Source: Deltaproteobacteria bacterium HGW-Deltaproteobacteria-4
GTDB taxonomy: Bacteria > Desulfobacterota > Desulfuromonadia > Desulfuromonadales > UBA2197
Length of the DNA stretch: 64,000 nt
Assembly: GCA_002841765.1 (NCBI GenBank)
Contig: PHAV01000005.1
Location: 1 to 64,000, forward strand
Direction: 5' to 3'
The notes below the pieces were generated by a model. That model was not told the DNA's origin. It ran no database searches and saw nothing but the letters and a program-made list of their open reading frames with translations. Positions 52,913-62,519 of this stretch are shown one piece after another; positions within the stretch are counted from its first letter, which is position 1, and each line of letters starts with the position of its first letter. The position numbers and the translations under genes are program-made.

Positions 52913-54609
52913 AGAATTCAGGCTTTATGCCCTGGTCGCCCTTGACCGATCCGGCGACGATCCGCCTTCTGCCTTTGGGCGGACTCGGCGAAATCGGTCT
53001 GAATATGATGGCGATTGAATCGCAAGGGGCTATCCTGCTGGTCGACTGTGGCTTGATGTTTCCGGATGCCAGCATGCTCGGGGTCGATCTCGTTCTTCCC
53101 GATGTGCGGATCCTCGAAACGCGGCGAGACGATATCTGTGGCCTCCTTCTGACCCATGGCCATGAAGATCATATCGGGGCGATTCCCTACCTCCTTGATG
53201 GTCTCGGCTACCCCACGGTCTATGGCACCGAGCTGACTCTCGGGTTGTTGCGCGGCAAGCTTGTGGAACACAGTTTCAAGCAAAAGGTGGAACTGGTCAC
53301 GATCCTTCCCCGCCTTTCTTTTGACCTCGGGCCGTTTCAGGTCGAGCCCTTTCGTGTCACCCACTCGGTCGCCGATGGTGTCGGTTTTGCTATTCGCACC
53401 AGCGCCGGGCTGATCGTCCATACCGGCGACTTCAAGCTTGATGCCACGCCGATCGACGGGGAGATGACCGATCTGGCCCGTCTCGCCGCTTATGGCGAAG
53501 CCGGGGTCTTTGCCCTCCTGTCCGATTCGACCAATGTTGAGCGCCCCGGCCATACCCTCTCCGAGCGCTGTGTCGGCGAAGCGTTGCGGCAGCGCTTACC
53601 GGCTTGCCGCGGCACGGTCCTGGTCGCCAGTTTCTCCTCCAATATCCATCGCATTCAACAGGTCCTGGATGCGGCCCGGCAGGTCGGCCGTAAAGTGCTG
53701 ATCAACGGCCGGAGTATGGCGCAGAGTGTGGCGATCAGCCGGCAACTCGATTGTCTGCACGCTCCCGACGATCTCTTTATTGATGTTCGCGAGCTGCGGA
53801 CCCTGCCGCGGGATAAGGTCCTCATCCTTTCGACCGGCAGCCAGGGGGAGCCGCGCTCTTCCCTGGCACGCATTGCCACCGACGACCATAAAGAAATCTT
53901 TCTGCAGAGCGGCGACACCGTCATCCTCTCCTCCCGATTCATCCCCGGCAACGAGAAGACCATCGCCGAGATGATCAATCATCTCTTCCGCCGCGGTGCC
54001 GATGTCTGGTATGAAGGGGCGAACGGCATGCACGTCTCCGGTCATGCCAGCCAGGAGGAGCTGACGCAGATGATCGCTCTGACCCGGCCCCGTTACTTTG
54101 TGCCGGTGCACGGCGATTACCGCCATCTCGTCCGCCACGCGCAGTTAGCAGAATCTCTGAGGATGGCGGGTTTGGAGGCGATCGTTATCGATAACGGCCA
54201 GCCGCTGCTCCTGAATGCGAACGGCTTTCGCCGGGAAACGCGGGTACATACCGGACGAATCTATGTTGATGGCAAAGGGGTCGGTGATCTCGGCCCCGGA
54301 GAACTTCGCGATCGCCGCCACCTCGCCAGTCACGGAGTGGTCGCCGTCTTTCTCACCCTGTCGGACGATGGCCGAATCATGGCCGGTCCGGAGCTGCTGA
54401 CCCGCGGTTTTGTCGGCGAAGAAGGGGGCCAGGATTGCCTTGCCGACGCGACGGAGATTGTGCGGGAGTTGGTCGCCAATCATTTCGAAAGCGGCGCGTT
54501 GCTTCCGGCTGAGCTCACTATCGAAATCCGTAAGGGACTGGGCCGCTACTTTAATCGCAGCATGGCCCGTCGCCCGGTGATCCTGCCTTTGCTCATTATG
54601 CAACCATAG
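52909..54609 (+). CDS. rnj: Ribonuclease J
   Basis: A metallo-beta-lactamase/beta-CASP ribonuclease with 5'-3' exo and endo activity on RNA. It has 566 residues from ATG 52909, which overlaps the plsC stop. A longer in-frame extension lies in plsC. Motifs are LTHGHEDHIGAIP (metal site), HSVADGVGF, VHTGDFKLD, SDSTNVERPG, the beta-CASP segment ASFSSNIHRIQQ, HVSGHASQEE and PVHGDYRHL. The C-terminal RNase J domain is included. Confidence 0.96.
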   Translation: MKNSGFMPWSPLTDPATIRLLPLGGLGEIGLNMMAIESQGAILLVDCGLMFPDASMLGVDLVLPDVRILETRRDDICGLLLTHGHEDHIGAIPYLLDGLGYPTVYGTELTLGLLRGKLVEHSFKQKVELVTILPRLSFDLGPFQVEPFRVTHSVADGVGFAIRTSAGLIVHTGDFKLDATPIDGEMTDLARLAAYGEAGVFALLSDSTNVERPGHTLSERCVGEALRQRLPACRGTVLVASFSSNIHRIQQVLDAARQVGRKVLINGRSMAQSVAISRQLDCLHAPDDLFIDVRELRTLPRDKVLILSTGSQGEPRSSLARIATDDHKEIFLQSGDTVILSSRFIPGNEKTIAEMINHLFRRGADVWYEGANGMHVSGHASQEELTQMIALTRPRYFVPVHGDYRHLVRHAQLAESLRMAGLEAIVIDNGQPLLLNANGFRRETRVHTGRIYVDGKGVGDLGPGELRDRRHLASHGVVAVFLTLSDDGRIMAGPELLTRGFVGEEGGQDCLADATEIVRELVANHFESGALLPAELTIEIRKGLGRYFNRSMARRPVILPLLIMQP

Positions 54610-54625
54610 GAAGAGAGAATCGAGA

Positions 54626-55411
54626 ATGACACTGAGCGAGGGACTTTTATTGGGAGTGCTGCAAGGGTTGACGGAGTTTCTCCCGGTCTCTTCGTCCGGG
54701 CACCTGGCCCTGGCGCAGCAGTTGATGCCCGGTTTCGAACAGCCCGGCCTCCTCTTTGACGTCGCGCTCCATCTCGGTACCCTGGTGGCGGTGATCATCT
54801 ATTTTCGCCAGGACCTTAAGCAACTGTTGACCGCGCCTTTCCGGCATGACATTAAGGCGGTACAGGAGCGGCGCTATCTCCGTTTATTGATTGTCGGTTC
54901 GATCCCGACGGCGATCATCGGACTGACCCTTAAAGATACGGTTGAAGTGCTCTTTCATCGCCCCCTGGTTGTCGGGGGGCTCCTCTTGGTCACCGGCCTG
55001 CTCCTTTTTGTCGCCGAACGTTTTCGTTCCTCTGGCCGCAAGCGCCTGACCCTGGCCGACAGCCTCATCACCGGCCTTGCCCAGGGGATTGCGGTCCTTC
55101 CCGGTATTTCGCGTTCCGGCGCGACGATTGCCGCCTTGATGCTGCGCGGGGTCGAGGGGCAGACCGCCGCGCGATTCTCCTTTTTGCTTGCCCTGCCGGC
55201 AGTCGGCGGCGCGGCACTGGTTTCGCTCAAGGACGTTGAACATCTGCCCCAGGGCGAAATCGGCATCTATCTCGCCGGGGCCGGCATATCGTGTCTGGTC
55301 GGATTGATCTGTATTCACGCCCTTCTCGGGATTATCCGCAAAAAGCGTCTTTATTACTTCTCATTATACTGCTGGCTGGTGGGGGGCGCGGCGCTATACT
55401 ACTTTCAGTAA
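54626..55411 (+). CDS. uppP: Undecaprenyl-diphosphatase
   Basis: An integral membrane phosphatase (BacA type) that recycles undecaprenyl pyrophosphate for peptidoglycan synthesis. It has 261 residues and about eight helices. Catalytic motifs are GLTEFLPVSSSGHL (with the Glu) and LPGISRSGATIAALM. It lies 16 bases after the RNase J gene and ends 26 bases before the convergent yggU gene. Confidence 0.96.
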   Translation: MTLSEGLLLGVLQGLTEFLPVSSSGHLALAQQLMPGFEQPGLLFDVALHLGTLVAVIIYFRQDLKQLLTAPFRHDIKAVQERRYLRLLIVGSIPTAIIGLTLKDTVEVLFHRPLVVGGLLLVTGLLLFVAERFRSSGRKRLTLADSLITGLAQGIAVLPGISRSGATIAALMLRGVEGQTAARFSFLLALPAVGGAALVSLKDVEHLPQGEIGIYLAGAGISCLVGLICIHALLGIIRKKRLYYFSLYCWLVGGAALYYFQ

Positions 55412-55437
55412 CAGGGAGGGAGGGGGAACACGGCGGG

Positions 55438-55752
55438 TTATTTCTTCAGGTAGGAGGCGGGAGCAGTGAGGGCAGCCAGGACCTGGGCGGCGCTGACCCC
55501 CGACAGAAAGAGGCGTTTGTGGCGGGAGGTTTCGCCGGCCTCCAGCGTCACGGCGCTTTTCGCCAGGCCAAGTTTTTTGGCGATGTATTCACAGCATAGG
55601 CGGTTCGCCGCCCCTTCGACCGGCGGCGAGGTGAGTCGGATCTTCAGTTCCTCCCCCAGTGCCCCGATCACCTCGTTTTTACTCGCCCGCGGCTGGACAA
55701 GGAGGTGGATGACAACGCCATGATCGCGAATCTGCAGCCAGGCGGGGATCAA
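55438..55752 (-). CDS. yggU: DUF167/YggU family protein (UPF0235)
   Basis: A 104-residue protein of the YggU fold. Family segments are LLVQPRASKNEVIG, KIRLTSPPVEGAAN and VTLEAGETSRHKRL. A TTG start overlaps the divIVA stop (TTGA), so it is probably coupled to divIVA. The biochemical function is unknown. YggU genes often lie beside divIVA/yggT. Confidence 0.88.
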   Translation of the reverse strand: MIPAWLQIRDHGVVIHLLVQPRASKNEVIGALGEELKIRLTSPPVEGAANRLCCEYIAKKLGLAKSAVTLEAGETSRHKRLFLSGVSAAQVLAALTAPASYLKK

Positions 55753-56282
55753 TAAGAAAAGGAATCGTCGTCGGCGTCAGGGAGAGGCGGCGCCGGGGTC
55801 AGGGGGGCACTCTTGGGGGCTTCATGGTAGGAAGGATCAAAGCCGACATCAAGAAGGCGCAGATGACTCTCGATCGCCATGCGAAGATTCGTTTCGAAGG
55901 CGACCTTCTCCCGGCGCAGGGCTTGAATTTCGGTGATCATCTTTTGGCGCCGGTCTTCCGCCTGCAGCAGGATTTGTTCGGCTCGCAGTTGTGCATTGGC
56001 AGTAATCAGCTCGGCTTCGCGCCGGGCGTTGGCTTTGAGATCGTCTGTCATGCGCTGAGTGGTGAGGAGGGTCTCTTTCAGGGTTGCTTCCCGGTTTTGC
56101 AAATCTTCGAGAGCCAGTTTTGTCCGACTTAAATCGTCCCGCAACTGCTGGCCGTCAACAGTCAGAATTTCAAGCTCTTCCGCGACCTGTTCAAGAAAGC
56201 GATCAACCTCTTCCTGGTCGTAGCCGCCGATCATTTTACTTTTGAAATGCTGTTGCTGGATGTCAATCGGAGTAATGCGCAC
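55749..56282 (-). CDS. divIVA: DivIVA-domain protein
   Basis: A 177-residue coiled-coil protein. A GTG start at 56282 with GAGG 5 bases upstream gives RITPIDIQQQHFKSKMIGG, then YDQEEVDRFLEQVAEELE, the DivIVA membrane/curvature-binding N-terminus. A long coiled coil (about 35-145) and a short Pro/Asp-rich tail follow. The open frame extends far upstream but into the aroF promoter region, so the GTG is preferred. It is likely to act at the cell pole or division site. Confidence 0.85.
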   Translation of the reverse strand: MRITPIDIQQQHFKSKMIGGYDQEEVDRFLEQVAEELEILTVDGQQLRDDLSRTKLALEDLQNREATLKETLLTTQRMTDDLKANARREAELITANAQLRAEQILLQAEDRRQKMITEIQALRREKVAFETNLRMAIESHLRLLDVGFDPSYHEAPKSAPLTPAPPLPDADDDSFSY

Positions 56283-56421
56283 GGTGGCCTCAGGGTAGTA
56301 GGAAGGGTTAGAAAAGGATCTCGACAAAGACGGGGGGCGAAGACCCTCGACCGTTGGGTTGTTTATACGCAAAGACGTTATCACTGTCAACGGCTTCTGC
56401 CGGAAAATGGTGCGAGTTTTT

Positions 56422-56450
56422 TTGACTTTTACATGAAAAATCGCTACAGT
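56422..56450 (+). promoter_or_regulatory. Promoter of aroF
   Basis: TTGACT (56422-56427), a 17-base spacer and TACAGT (56445-56450) predict a start near 56457. That is 48 bases before the ATG and divergent from divIVA. No leader ORF or terminator hairpin is visible in the short leader. Confidence 0.6.
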
Positions 56451-56504
56451 GCCCCCTCCCCAAGAATGAAAGAACATTAAAGAAATTAGCGATGAGGTTT
56501 CCTT

Positions 56505-57569
56505 ATGTTGCGGACCAATAATCTGCGTGTCCGGGGCTTGACCCCGATCATTGCCCCGAACGATTTGAAGCAGGTCTTCCCGTTGAGTGAGCGGGGTGCG
56601 GCCGAAGTCACCCGTTCCCGCGAGATCATCGTCGATATCCTCAATAATCGCGATCCGCGCTTGATGGCGGTGATCGGTCCCTGCTCGATTCACGACCCTA
56701 AAGCGGCGCTGGAATATGCGGCACGTCTCGCAAAGCTCTCCGCGGAGATCGGTGAGCAGATCTATTGCGTCATGCGCGTCTATTTTGAAAAACCGCGCAC
56801 CACCATCGGCTGGAAAGGGTTGATCAATGATCCGGACCTGAACGGTTCGCACCAGATCTCCAAGGGCCTCGGCGTCGCCCGCGCTCTCCTCTGTGCGTTG
56901 AATGCCCTGAATATCCCCATTGCCGGCGAGATGCTCGATCCGATTACCCCGCATTATCTCGCCGACCTGATCAGTTGGGGGGCGATCGGCGCACGCACGA
57001 CGGAATCACAAACCCATCGGGAGATGGCGAGTGGACTCTCCTTTCCGGTCGGCTTCAAGAACGGCACGGACGGCAATCTGCAGATCGCCGTCGATGCCAT
57101 CAAGGCGGCCCGCTCGGCGCACAGCTTTATCGGTATCAACAACGAAGGACAGACCTCGATCGTCTCGACCGTCGGCAACCCCGATGTCCATATCGTCCTG
57201 CGCGGCGGCAATGATGCCCCCAACTATTCTCCGGAAGACATTGCCAAAACGACGGCTCTTCTCGAAAAGGGGGGGGTCAGCAGCGCCATTATGGTCGATT
57301 GCAGTCATGCCAATTGCTATAAGGATCACAACCGCCAGGAGGAAGTCCTGACCAGTGTGATCGATCAGGTTATCGCCGGTAATCCCAATATCCGTGCGGT
57401 GATGATCGAAAGCAATCTCGGTGATGGCAGCCAATCCACCAGCGAAGATCCGTCGCAGCTCCTTTACGGGGTGTCGATTACTGATAAATGCATCGGTTGG
57501 GAAACGACCGAGCGCCTCCTCCGCACCGCTGCCAGGCGTCTGGCCGAAGCGGGGGGGCGACCGATCTGA
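56505..57569 (+). CDS. aroF: 3-deoxy-7-phosphoheptulonate synthase (class I DAHP synthase)
   Basis: The first step of the shikimate pathway, condensing PEP and erythrose-4-phosphate. It has 354 residues. Motifs of the AroFGH class are MAVIGPCSIHDPKAALEYA, RVYFEKPRTTIGWKG, ARTTESQTHREMASGLS, PVGFKNGTDG and VDCSHANCYKDH, with IESNLGDGSQ near the end. Metal ligands (Cys in GPCS, His, Glu, Asp) fall in these segments. Which aromatic amino acid inhibits it cannot be told by eye. It starts a plus-strand run with nadD. Confidence 0.96.
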   Translation: MLRTNNLRVRGLTPIIAPNDLKQVFPLSERGAAEVTRSREIIVDILNNRDPRLMAVIGPCSIHDPKAALEYAARLAKLSAEIGEQIYCVMRVYFEKPRTTIGWKGLINDPDLNGSHQISKGLGVARALLCALNALNIPIAGEMLDPITPHYLADLISWGAIGARTTESQTHREMASGLSFPVGFKNGTDGNLQIAVDAIKAARSAHSFIGINNEGQTSIVSTVGNPDVHIVLRGGNDAPNYSPEDIAKTTALLEKGGVSSAIMVDCSHANCYKDHNRQEEVLTSVIDQVIAGNPNIRAVMIESNLGDGSQSTSEDPSQLLYGVSITDKCIGWETTERLLRTAARRLAEAGGRPI

Positions 57570-57588
57570 ACCGCAGGCAGAGGTAACA

Positions 57589-58275
57589 GTGACAAGCGCA
57601 GCGACTCCGGGTCGCCAACGGCTGGGGGTCTTTGGCGGTGCTTTTAACCCTATCCACCTGGCGCATCTGCGCCTGGCCGAAGAAGCCCGGGAATATTGTC
57701 AACTCGATCAGGTCCTCTTCCTGCCGACCGCCGCTCCGCCCCATAAGACGTTGCCCGACGAGTCACCCTCCTTTGCGCAGCGTCTGGCCATGGTCGCGGC
57801 CGCCATTACCGGCAATCCCGCCTTCAGCGTTTCCGATCTGGAAGGGAAACATCCCGGCAAAAACTATTCGGTGAAGATTCTTGAGCGCTTGCACTCCCTT
57901 TATCCGGATTACGATTTCTTCTTTCTGATCGGGATGGACTCTTTTCGCGACCTCGCCATCTGGTATGACTATCGTCGTCTCTTTGCACTGACGAATCTGG
58001 TCGTCACCCGGCGGCCTGGCGTTGAGTGTGATGATCTTCTTGCGCTCCTCCCGGTTGCGATCCGCCCGGAGTTTTGCTATGATCCGACCGGAAAAATACT
58101 GCTGCATGTCAGTGGGAACCGGGTTATTTTTCTCGAAGAGACCTATCTGGATATCTCTTCCACCTACATTCGCCAGCTTCTTTCAGGCGGACGCTCGGTC
58201 CGCTATCTCCTTCCGACTCCGGTCGCGGAGTATATTGAACAACACGCCCTTTACCGGGGCCGCGAAAGGCTATAA
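57589..58275 (+). CDS. nadD: Nicotinate-nucleotide adenylyltransferase
   Basis: Adenylates nicotinate mononucleotide in NAD synthesis. It has 228 residues. A GTG start at 57589 is supported by AGAGG 5 bases upstream. The frame upstream overlaps aroF and is rejected. The nucleotidyltransferase motifs are GGAFNPIHLAHLRLAEEA and DISSTYIRQLL (ISSTxIR). FLIGMDSFRDLAIWYDY is also typical. Confidence 0.95.
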   Translation: MTSAATPGRQRLGVFGGAFNPIHLAHLRLAEEAREYCQLDQVLFLPTAAPPHKTLPDESPSFAQRLAMVAAAITGNPAFSVSDLEGKHPGKNYSVKILERLHSLYPDYDFFFLIGMDSFRDLAIWYDYRRLFALTNLVVTRRPGVECDDLLALLPVAIRPEFCYDPTGKILLHVSGNRVIFLEETYLDISSTYIRQLLSGGRSVRYLLPTPVAEYIEQHALYRGRERL

Positions 58276-58279
58276 TCCC

Positions 58280-58651
58280 TTGCTCTCGAAAGATCGTGCT
58301 TTACTCTGTGCCGGTTATGCCCTTGAAAAAAAAGCACTCAATGTGCGGGTCCTCAATGTTCGCGGCCTGTCTTCTCTCACTGATTATCTGGTAATTGCCT
58401 CCGGGCAGTCGGATCGCCAGGTGCAGGCGATTGCTGAATCCGTGCGCGTCGGGCTCAAGCTTCACCATGATCTCCCGCCGATGGCGGTGGAAGGGGTCAA
58501 GGAAGGGCGCTGGGTCCTCCTCGATTACGGGGATGTCATGGTCCACGTCTTTCATGAACCGGTGCGCGACTATTACGACCTTGACGGCCTTTGGCGTGAA
58601 GCGATCGAGGTCCCGGTCCCCGAGGACAATCCGGCGGTGCACAAGGGGTGA
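58280..58651 (+). CDS. rsfS: Ribosome silencing factor RsfS
   Basis: Binds ribosomal protein L14 and blocks subunit joining during starvation. It has 123 residues. The TTG at 58280 (AAAGG about 10 bases upstream) is taken as the start because it gives the family length and opening (LCAGYALEKKALNVRVLNV). Typical segments are SLTDYLVIASGQSDRQVQA, GRWVLLDYGDVMVHVF and RDYYDLDGLW. It lies 4 bases after nadD and overlaps rlmH, a common order in bacteria. Confidence 0.93.
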   Translation: MLSKDRALLCAGYALEKKALNVRVLNVRGLSSLTDYLVIASGQSDRQVQAIAESVRVGLKLHHDLPPMAVEGVKEGRWVLLDYGDVMVHVFHEPVRDYYDLDGLWREAIEVPVPEDNPAVHKG

Positions 58652-59124
58652 AGCTCCGCCTGCTGTGTGTCGGCCGCCTCTCTGCCGCAGGGATTCGGAG
58701 CGGAGTCGAGGATTATGGCGGTCGGATCGGCCGCTACCTCCCCTTTGAGACCATCGAATTGCGCGAGGCGAGCGGCGGCGGGACGAAAGGGGATGTCCGT
58801 TTTGGCCGCGTGGAGGAAGGGGGGCGGATCTTGCAACGACTTTCTCCTTCAGCCTTTGTCGTTATTCTCGATGAAGCGGGGAAGGGGTTGACCACCGAAG
58901 CGTGGTCTGCATTTCTCGGGGAACGCATGCTTTATGGTCCGGACGAAGTGATTCTGGTGATCGGCGGGGCATACGGCTTAAGCGATGCAGTCAAGGCGCG
59001 CGGCGATCTTTGCCTCTCTTTATCAAAGATGACGTTTCCGCATCAGTTGGCGCGTTTGCTTCTTCTTGAACAGACTTATCGCGCCCTGACCATTTTGCGT
59101 AATGAACCGTATCATAACCGCTAG
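58648..59124 (+). CDS. rlmH: 23S rRNA (pseudouridine1915-N3)-methyltransferase
   Basis: A SPOUT enzyme methylating pseudouridine 1915 in 23S rRNA. It has 158 residues, with a GTG start overlapping the rsfS stop (GTGA). Motifs are VILDEAGKGLTTEAWSAFL, VIGGAYGLSDAV and LSKMTFPHQLARLLLLEQTYRA (first part quoted as family mark), ending in YHNR. It follows rsfS as in many genomes. Confidence 0.95.
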   Translation: MKLRLLCVGRLSAAGIRSGVEDYGGRIGRYLPFETIELREASGGGTKGDVRFGRVEEGGRILQRLSPSAFVVILDEAGKGLTTEAWSAFLGERMLYGPDEVILVIGGAYGLSDAVKARGDLCLSLSKMTFPHQLARLLLLEQTYRALTILRNEPYHNR

Positions 59125-59139
59125 GGAGTGAAGGTCTGC

Positions 59140-59493
59140 ATGGATGCTCAGCGATTGGCCGCGGCAAAGGAAGAACTCGAACGTTTGCGACGTGACGTCC
59201 TCCGCGAGGTGCAGGCAACGGGCGAAGCTTCCCGACAACTCGACACGGAAGATGTCCCGGATATCGGTGATATGTCGACGCGCTCTTATGATCGCGATCT
59301 CCTTTATAATCTCTCTGAAGTCCAGCGGCAAAAGATTCGCGATATCGATGCCGCTCTTGAGCTTCTGGCACAGGGGGATTACGGCGTTTGTGTCCGCTGC
59401 GGCGAGGAGATTGCCGCGAAGCGGATGGAAGTCCGTCCTTTTTCCCGTTATTGCATAGAATGTAAGACGGAAGTCGAACGTTTCGGCGAGTAA
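59140..59493 (+). CDS. Second DksA/TraR-family zinc-finger protein
   Basis: A 117-residue protein. ATG 59140 is preferred over a GTG four codons earlier because GAAGG lies 5 bases upstream. It has a coiled coil (about 1-80) with DIGDMS at the tip in place of the DPTDRAS of the other DksA, and a C4 finger CVRCGEEI/CIEC. It belongs to the DksA/TraR/YocK group. Whether it still works with ppGpp is open, because the tip Asp/Ala pattern differs. Confidence 0.85.
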   Translation: MDAQRLAAAKEELERLRRDVLREVQATGEASRQLDTEDVPDIGDMSTRSYDRDLLYNLSEVQRQKIRDIDAALELLAQGDYGVCVRCGEEIAAKRMEVRPFSRYCIECKTEVERFGE

Positions 59494-59572
59494 TGCCCGA
59501 GTTGCAAGCAAACGAAACAGTTCCGCCCTCCCGATCCATTTTTTTCGTGGGCGCTGCCCAAGGAGAAGTAAA

Positions 59573-60961
59573 ATGACGATTATGTCGTTTCTGTTGCTGA
59601 CGATCCTGTTCATGACGTGGTTCATCTACTTCTCCGGACTCAACCCGCAGATGGTGACCATTTTTTATTATCCGGGGGAAAGTATCACCTCCTCTCTCGC
59701 GGTGATCGCCGTCGGCTGCATTCTCATCGGAGTCTTTATCGGTTTTGTCCTTTACCTGCTCAGTACTTTGCGGCAGATGGTGAAAAACCTGAAGGCCGAT
59801 CGCCAGGAACGGCGTAATCGCGAAGTCATCTCGATCTACCGCGAGGGAGTCAGTCGTCTCCTCTCCGGGGACATGAAGAAGGCCCGCATCCATTTGCAGC
59901 GGGCTCTCGATCGCGATCCTGCCCGGGTCGAGACCTATCTGGCGATGGCAAATGTTCACGTGCAGGAGAATCAACCCGAAGAGGCGGTAGCCTTACTCGG
60001 TCGCGCCCGCAATGTCGACCCGCGCAGTCTTGAAGTCCTCTTCAAGCTGGCGAGCGTTTATGACTCTTTGCAGCGCTGGGATGATGCCGCACAAACCTAC
60101 CGGGAGATTCTTGGCAAGGCTGAGAATAACCGCAAAGCCCTGCGGGCCCTGCGCGACCTCCGCATACGGGCAGGGGAGTGGAAAGAATCTTTCGAACTGC
60201 AAAAAAAGATTCTGAAGTTTGCCGAAGGAACAACCCGGCAACAGGAAGAGGAGCGGCGTCTGCTGTCGCTCCGTTACGAGGTGGCCTGCCAAGGGCTGAG
60301 CGGCGATGAAAAGGAACTCAAGAGTGCCAAGGCCGCCCTGCAGGAGATTGTCAAAGACGCGCCGGACTTTTTACCCGGACATGTCTCTCTCGGCGATGTT
60401 CTGCGGCGCCTCGGGACGCCCCTAGAAGCTTCCTCTGTCTGGGAGGAAGGTTATCGAGCCCTTGGCCGCGGCGTCTTCCTTGAGCGTCTCGAAGCCCTCT
60501 TTCTCGACGAAGGGGATCCGGCGACGCTCCTGAGTTTTTATCGCGATTTCGTGCGTGAGAAGGCTAACGACCTCATGCTCCGCTTCTTTTATGGCAAACT
60601 CTGTCTGCGGCTGGAGATGATTGAAGAAGGGTTGGAGCAGTTGCAAATGGTCGAGAGCTCCGGCGTTGATTCGCCGCAGATTCATCTTCTCCTCGCCGAA
60701 GGGCACAGCCGGCGCGGGCGTCTTGATATCGCTATTCAACAGTACAAAAAGGCCCTGGGTATCACCTCTCGTCTCGCCATTGGATATGTTTGTGATTCTT
60801 GCGGCGAGGAGAGCCGGGAGTGGCAGAGTCGTTGCCCTGACTGCGGTGAGTGGGCGAGTTTGAGTGTCGTCGGCCGGCAGTCGCTGCGGGGAGCGATGAC
60901 GGCAACAACGCAGCTGCGGCCGATTCATCATGGTGAACGGGAAACCTGGGGCACGGTATGA
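59573..60961 (+). CDS. lapB: LapA-LapB fusion: membrane-anchored TPR protein with rubredoxin-like zinc ribbon
   Basis: A 462-residue protein. Residues 1-80 contain two membrane helices separated by [17 protein letters not shown], the pattern of LapA (DUF1049). TPR repeats follow (about 90-395; for example [19 protein letters not shown]-like [17 protein letters not shown]). The C-terminus has the CDSC/CPDC zinc ribbon of LapB/YciM. In E. coli these are separate proteins that control LPS synthesis through FtsH-dependent LpxC turnover. Here they appear in one chain. AAGGAG lies 7 bases upstream. The stop overlaps gpmI. Confidence 0.88.
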   Translation: MTIMSFLLLTILFMTWFIYFSGLNPQMVTIFYYPGESITSSLAVIAVGCILIGVFIGFVLYLLSTLRQMVKNLKADRQERRNREVISIYREGVSRLLSGDMKKARIHLQRALDRDPARVETYLAMANVHVQENQPEEAVALLGRARNVDPRSLEVLFKLASVYDSLQRWDDAAQTYREILGKAENNRKALRALRDLRIRAGEWKESFELQKKILKFAEGTTRQQEEERRLLSLRYEVACQGLSGDEKELKSAKAALQEIVKDAPDFLPGHVSLGDVLRRLGTPLEASSVWEEGYRALGRGVFLERLEALFLDEGDPATLLSFYRDFVREKANDLMLRFFYGKLCLRLEMIEEGLEQLQMVESSGVDSPQIHLLLAEGHSRRGRLDIAIQQYKKALGITSRLAIGYVCDSCGEESREWQSRCPDCGEWASLSVVGRQSLRGAMTATTQLRPIHHGERETWGTV

Positions 60962-62496
60962 GTTCGCCCGTCGCTTTGCTGATCCTTGATGGCTGGGGGA
61001 ATGCGGATCCGGGGCCGGGAAATGCGGTAACTGCGGCGCGGACCCCGCATCTCGATGCCCTCTTTGCTCAGTACTCATCCACGACCCTGGCCGCCTCCGG
61101 GCTCGATGTCGGCCTGCCGGACGGGCAGATGGGGAATTCCGAGGTCGGGCATCTCAATATCGGCGCCGGGCGTATCATCTACCAGGATCTGACCAAGATC
61201 AGTAAAAGTATTGCCGACGGCGATTTCTTTACCAATCCGGCCCTGCTAACAGCGATGCAAGCAGTTGCCGGCGGCAAGGGGAAGCTCCACCTCATGGGCC
61301 TCCTCTCCGATGGCGGCGTCCACTCACACAATACCCATCTTTATGCTCTGATCAAGATGGCCCGGGATCAAGGCGTCGAAGAGATTCTCATCCACCCCTT
61401 CCTCGACGGCCGCGATACGCCGCCGCGCAGCGCTGCGCAGTATCTTGCAGAGCTGGAGACAAAGATGGTCAAGCTCGGCGGCGGGCGAATTGCTACGATC
61501 ATCGGCCGCTATTATGCCATGGATCGTGACAATCGCTGGGATCGGGTCGAGCGGGCCTGGCGGGCTCTGGTTCAGGGCGAGGGGCAGATTGCTGCCGACA
61601 GCGCCACCGCCATCGCCGCGGCTTACAATGCCGGTCAGAATGACGAATTTGTCGAGCCCTGGATCATTACTCCCCCCGGCCAGGCACCGGCGCAGATGAA
61701 CGACAATGATGCGGTGATCTTCTTTAACTTCCGTTCAGATCGGGCGCGGGAAATTACCCGGGCACTGACTGATCCTGACTTTTCTGCCTTTGCGCGCCCC
61801 CACACCCCCCGGCTGGCAGCGTACGTTTGTATGGCAGAGTATGACGAAACCTTTCCTCTGTCTGTGGCTTTCCCGTCCGAAAGCTATCCGCAGCTCCTTG
61901 GGGAGGTCGTCTCTGCCGCCGGTCTGGCTCAGTTGCGGATTGCCGAGACTGAGAAGTATGCGCACGTCACCTTCTTCTTTAACGGCGGCTCGGAAGTGCC
62001 GTCACCGGGAGAAGACCGGGTTCTGATTCCTTCGCCCCAGGAAGTGGCAACCTACGATTTGCAGCCGGCAATGAGTGCCGTGGCGGTGACTGACGCCGCC
62101 ATTGAACGCGTGCAATCCGGCCGCTATGCCTTGATTATCCTCAATTTTGCCAATCCCGACATGGTTGGTCATACCGGCATCATTCCGGCGGCGATTACAG
62201 CGATGGAGACGGTCGATGCCTGCATCGGCCGCCTGGTTGCGTGCCTCCTGCAAGCCGGAGGGACGGCCTTGATTACCGCTGACCATGGCAACTGTGAGCA
62301 GATGACCGATGCCGCCGGCAAGCCGCACACCGCCCATACCTCGAACCGTGTCCCCCTCCTCCTCGTCGACGCTGCGCACCGTTCGTTACGTCAGGATGAA
62401 AGTGGCCGGCTCGCTGATCTGGCGCCGACGATCCTCGAGCTTTTGGGCCTGCCGCAACCCGCAGAAATGACGGGAAAGAGTCTTTTGCAGTCCTGA
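60958..62496 (+). CDS. gpmI: 2,3-bisphosphoglycerate-independent phosphoglycerate mutase
   Basis: A manganese-dependent mutase interconverting 3- and 2-phosphoglycerate. It has 512 residues. The alkaline-phosphatase-like metal site has [13 protein letters not shown] and the catalytic Ser in [17 protein letters not shown]. Further motifs are [37 protein letters not shown] and [10 protein letters not shown]. The length is typical. The ATG overlaps the lapB stop. Confidence 0.97.
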   Translation: MSSPVALLILDGWGNADPGPGNAVTAARTPHLDALFAQYSSTTLAASGLDVGLPDGQMGNSEVGHLNIGAGRIIYQDLTKISKSIADGDFFTNPALLTAMQAVAGGKGKLHLMGLLSDGGVHSHNTHLYALIKMARDQGVEEILIHPFLDGRDTPPRSAAQYLAELETKMVKLGGGRIATIIGRYYAMDRDNRWDRVERAWRALVQGEGQIAADSATAIAAAYNAGQNDEFVEPWIITPPGQAPAQMNDNDAVIFFNFRSDRAREITRALTDPDFSAFARPHTPRLAAYVCMAEYDETFPLSVAFPSESYPQLLGEVVSAAGLAQLRIAETEKYAHVTFFFNGGSEVPSPGEDRVLIPSPQEVATYDLQPAMSAVAVTDAAIERVQSGRYALIILNFANPDMVGHTGIIPAAITAMETVDACIGRLVACLLQAGGTALITADHGNCEQMTDAAGKPHTAHTSNRVPLLLVDAAHRSLRQDESGRLADLAPTILELLGLPQPAEMTGKSLLQS

Positions 62497-62519
62497 AGAG
62501 ATCCTGAGCAGGAGGGGAA

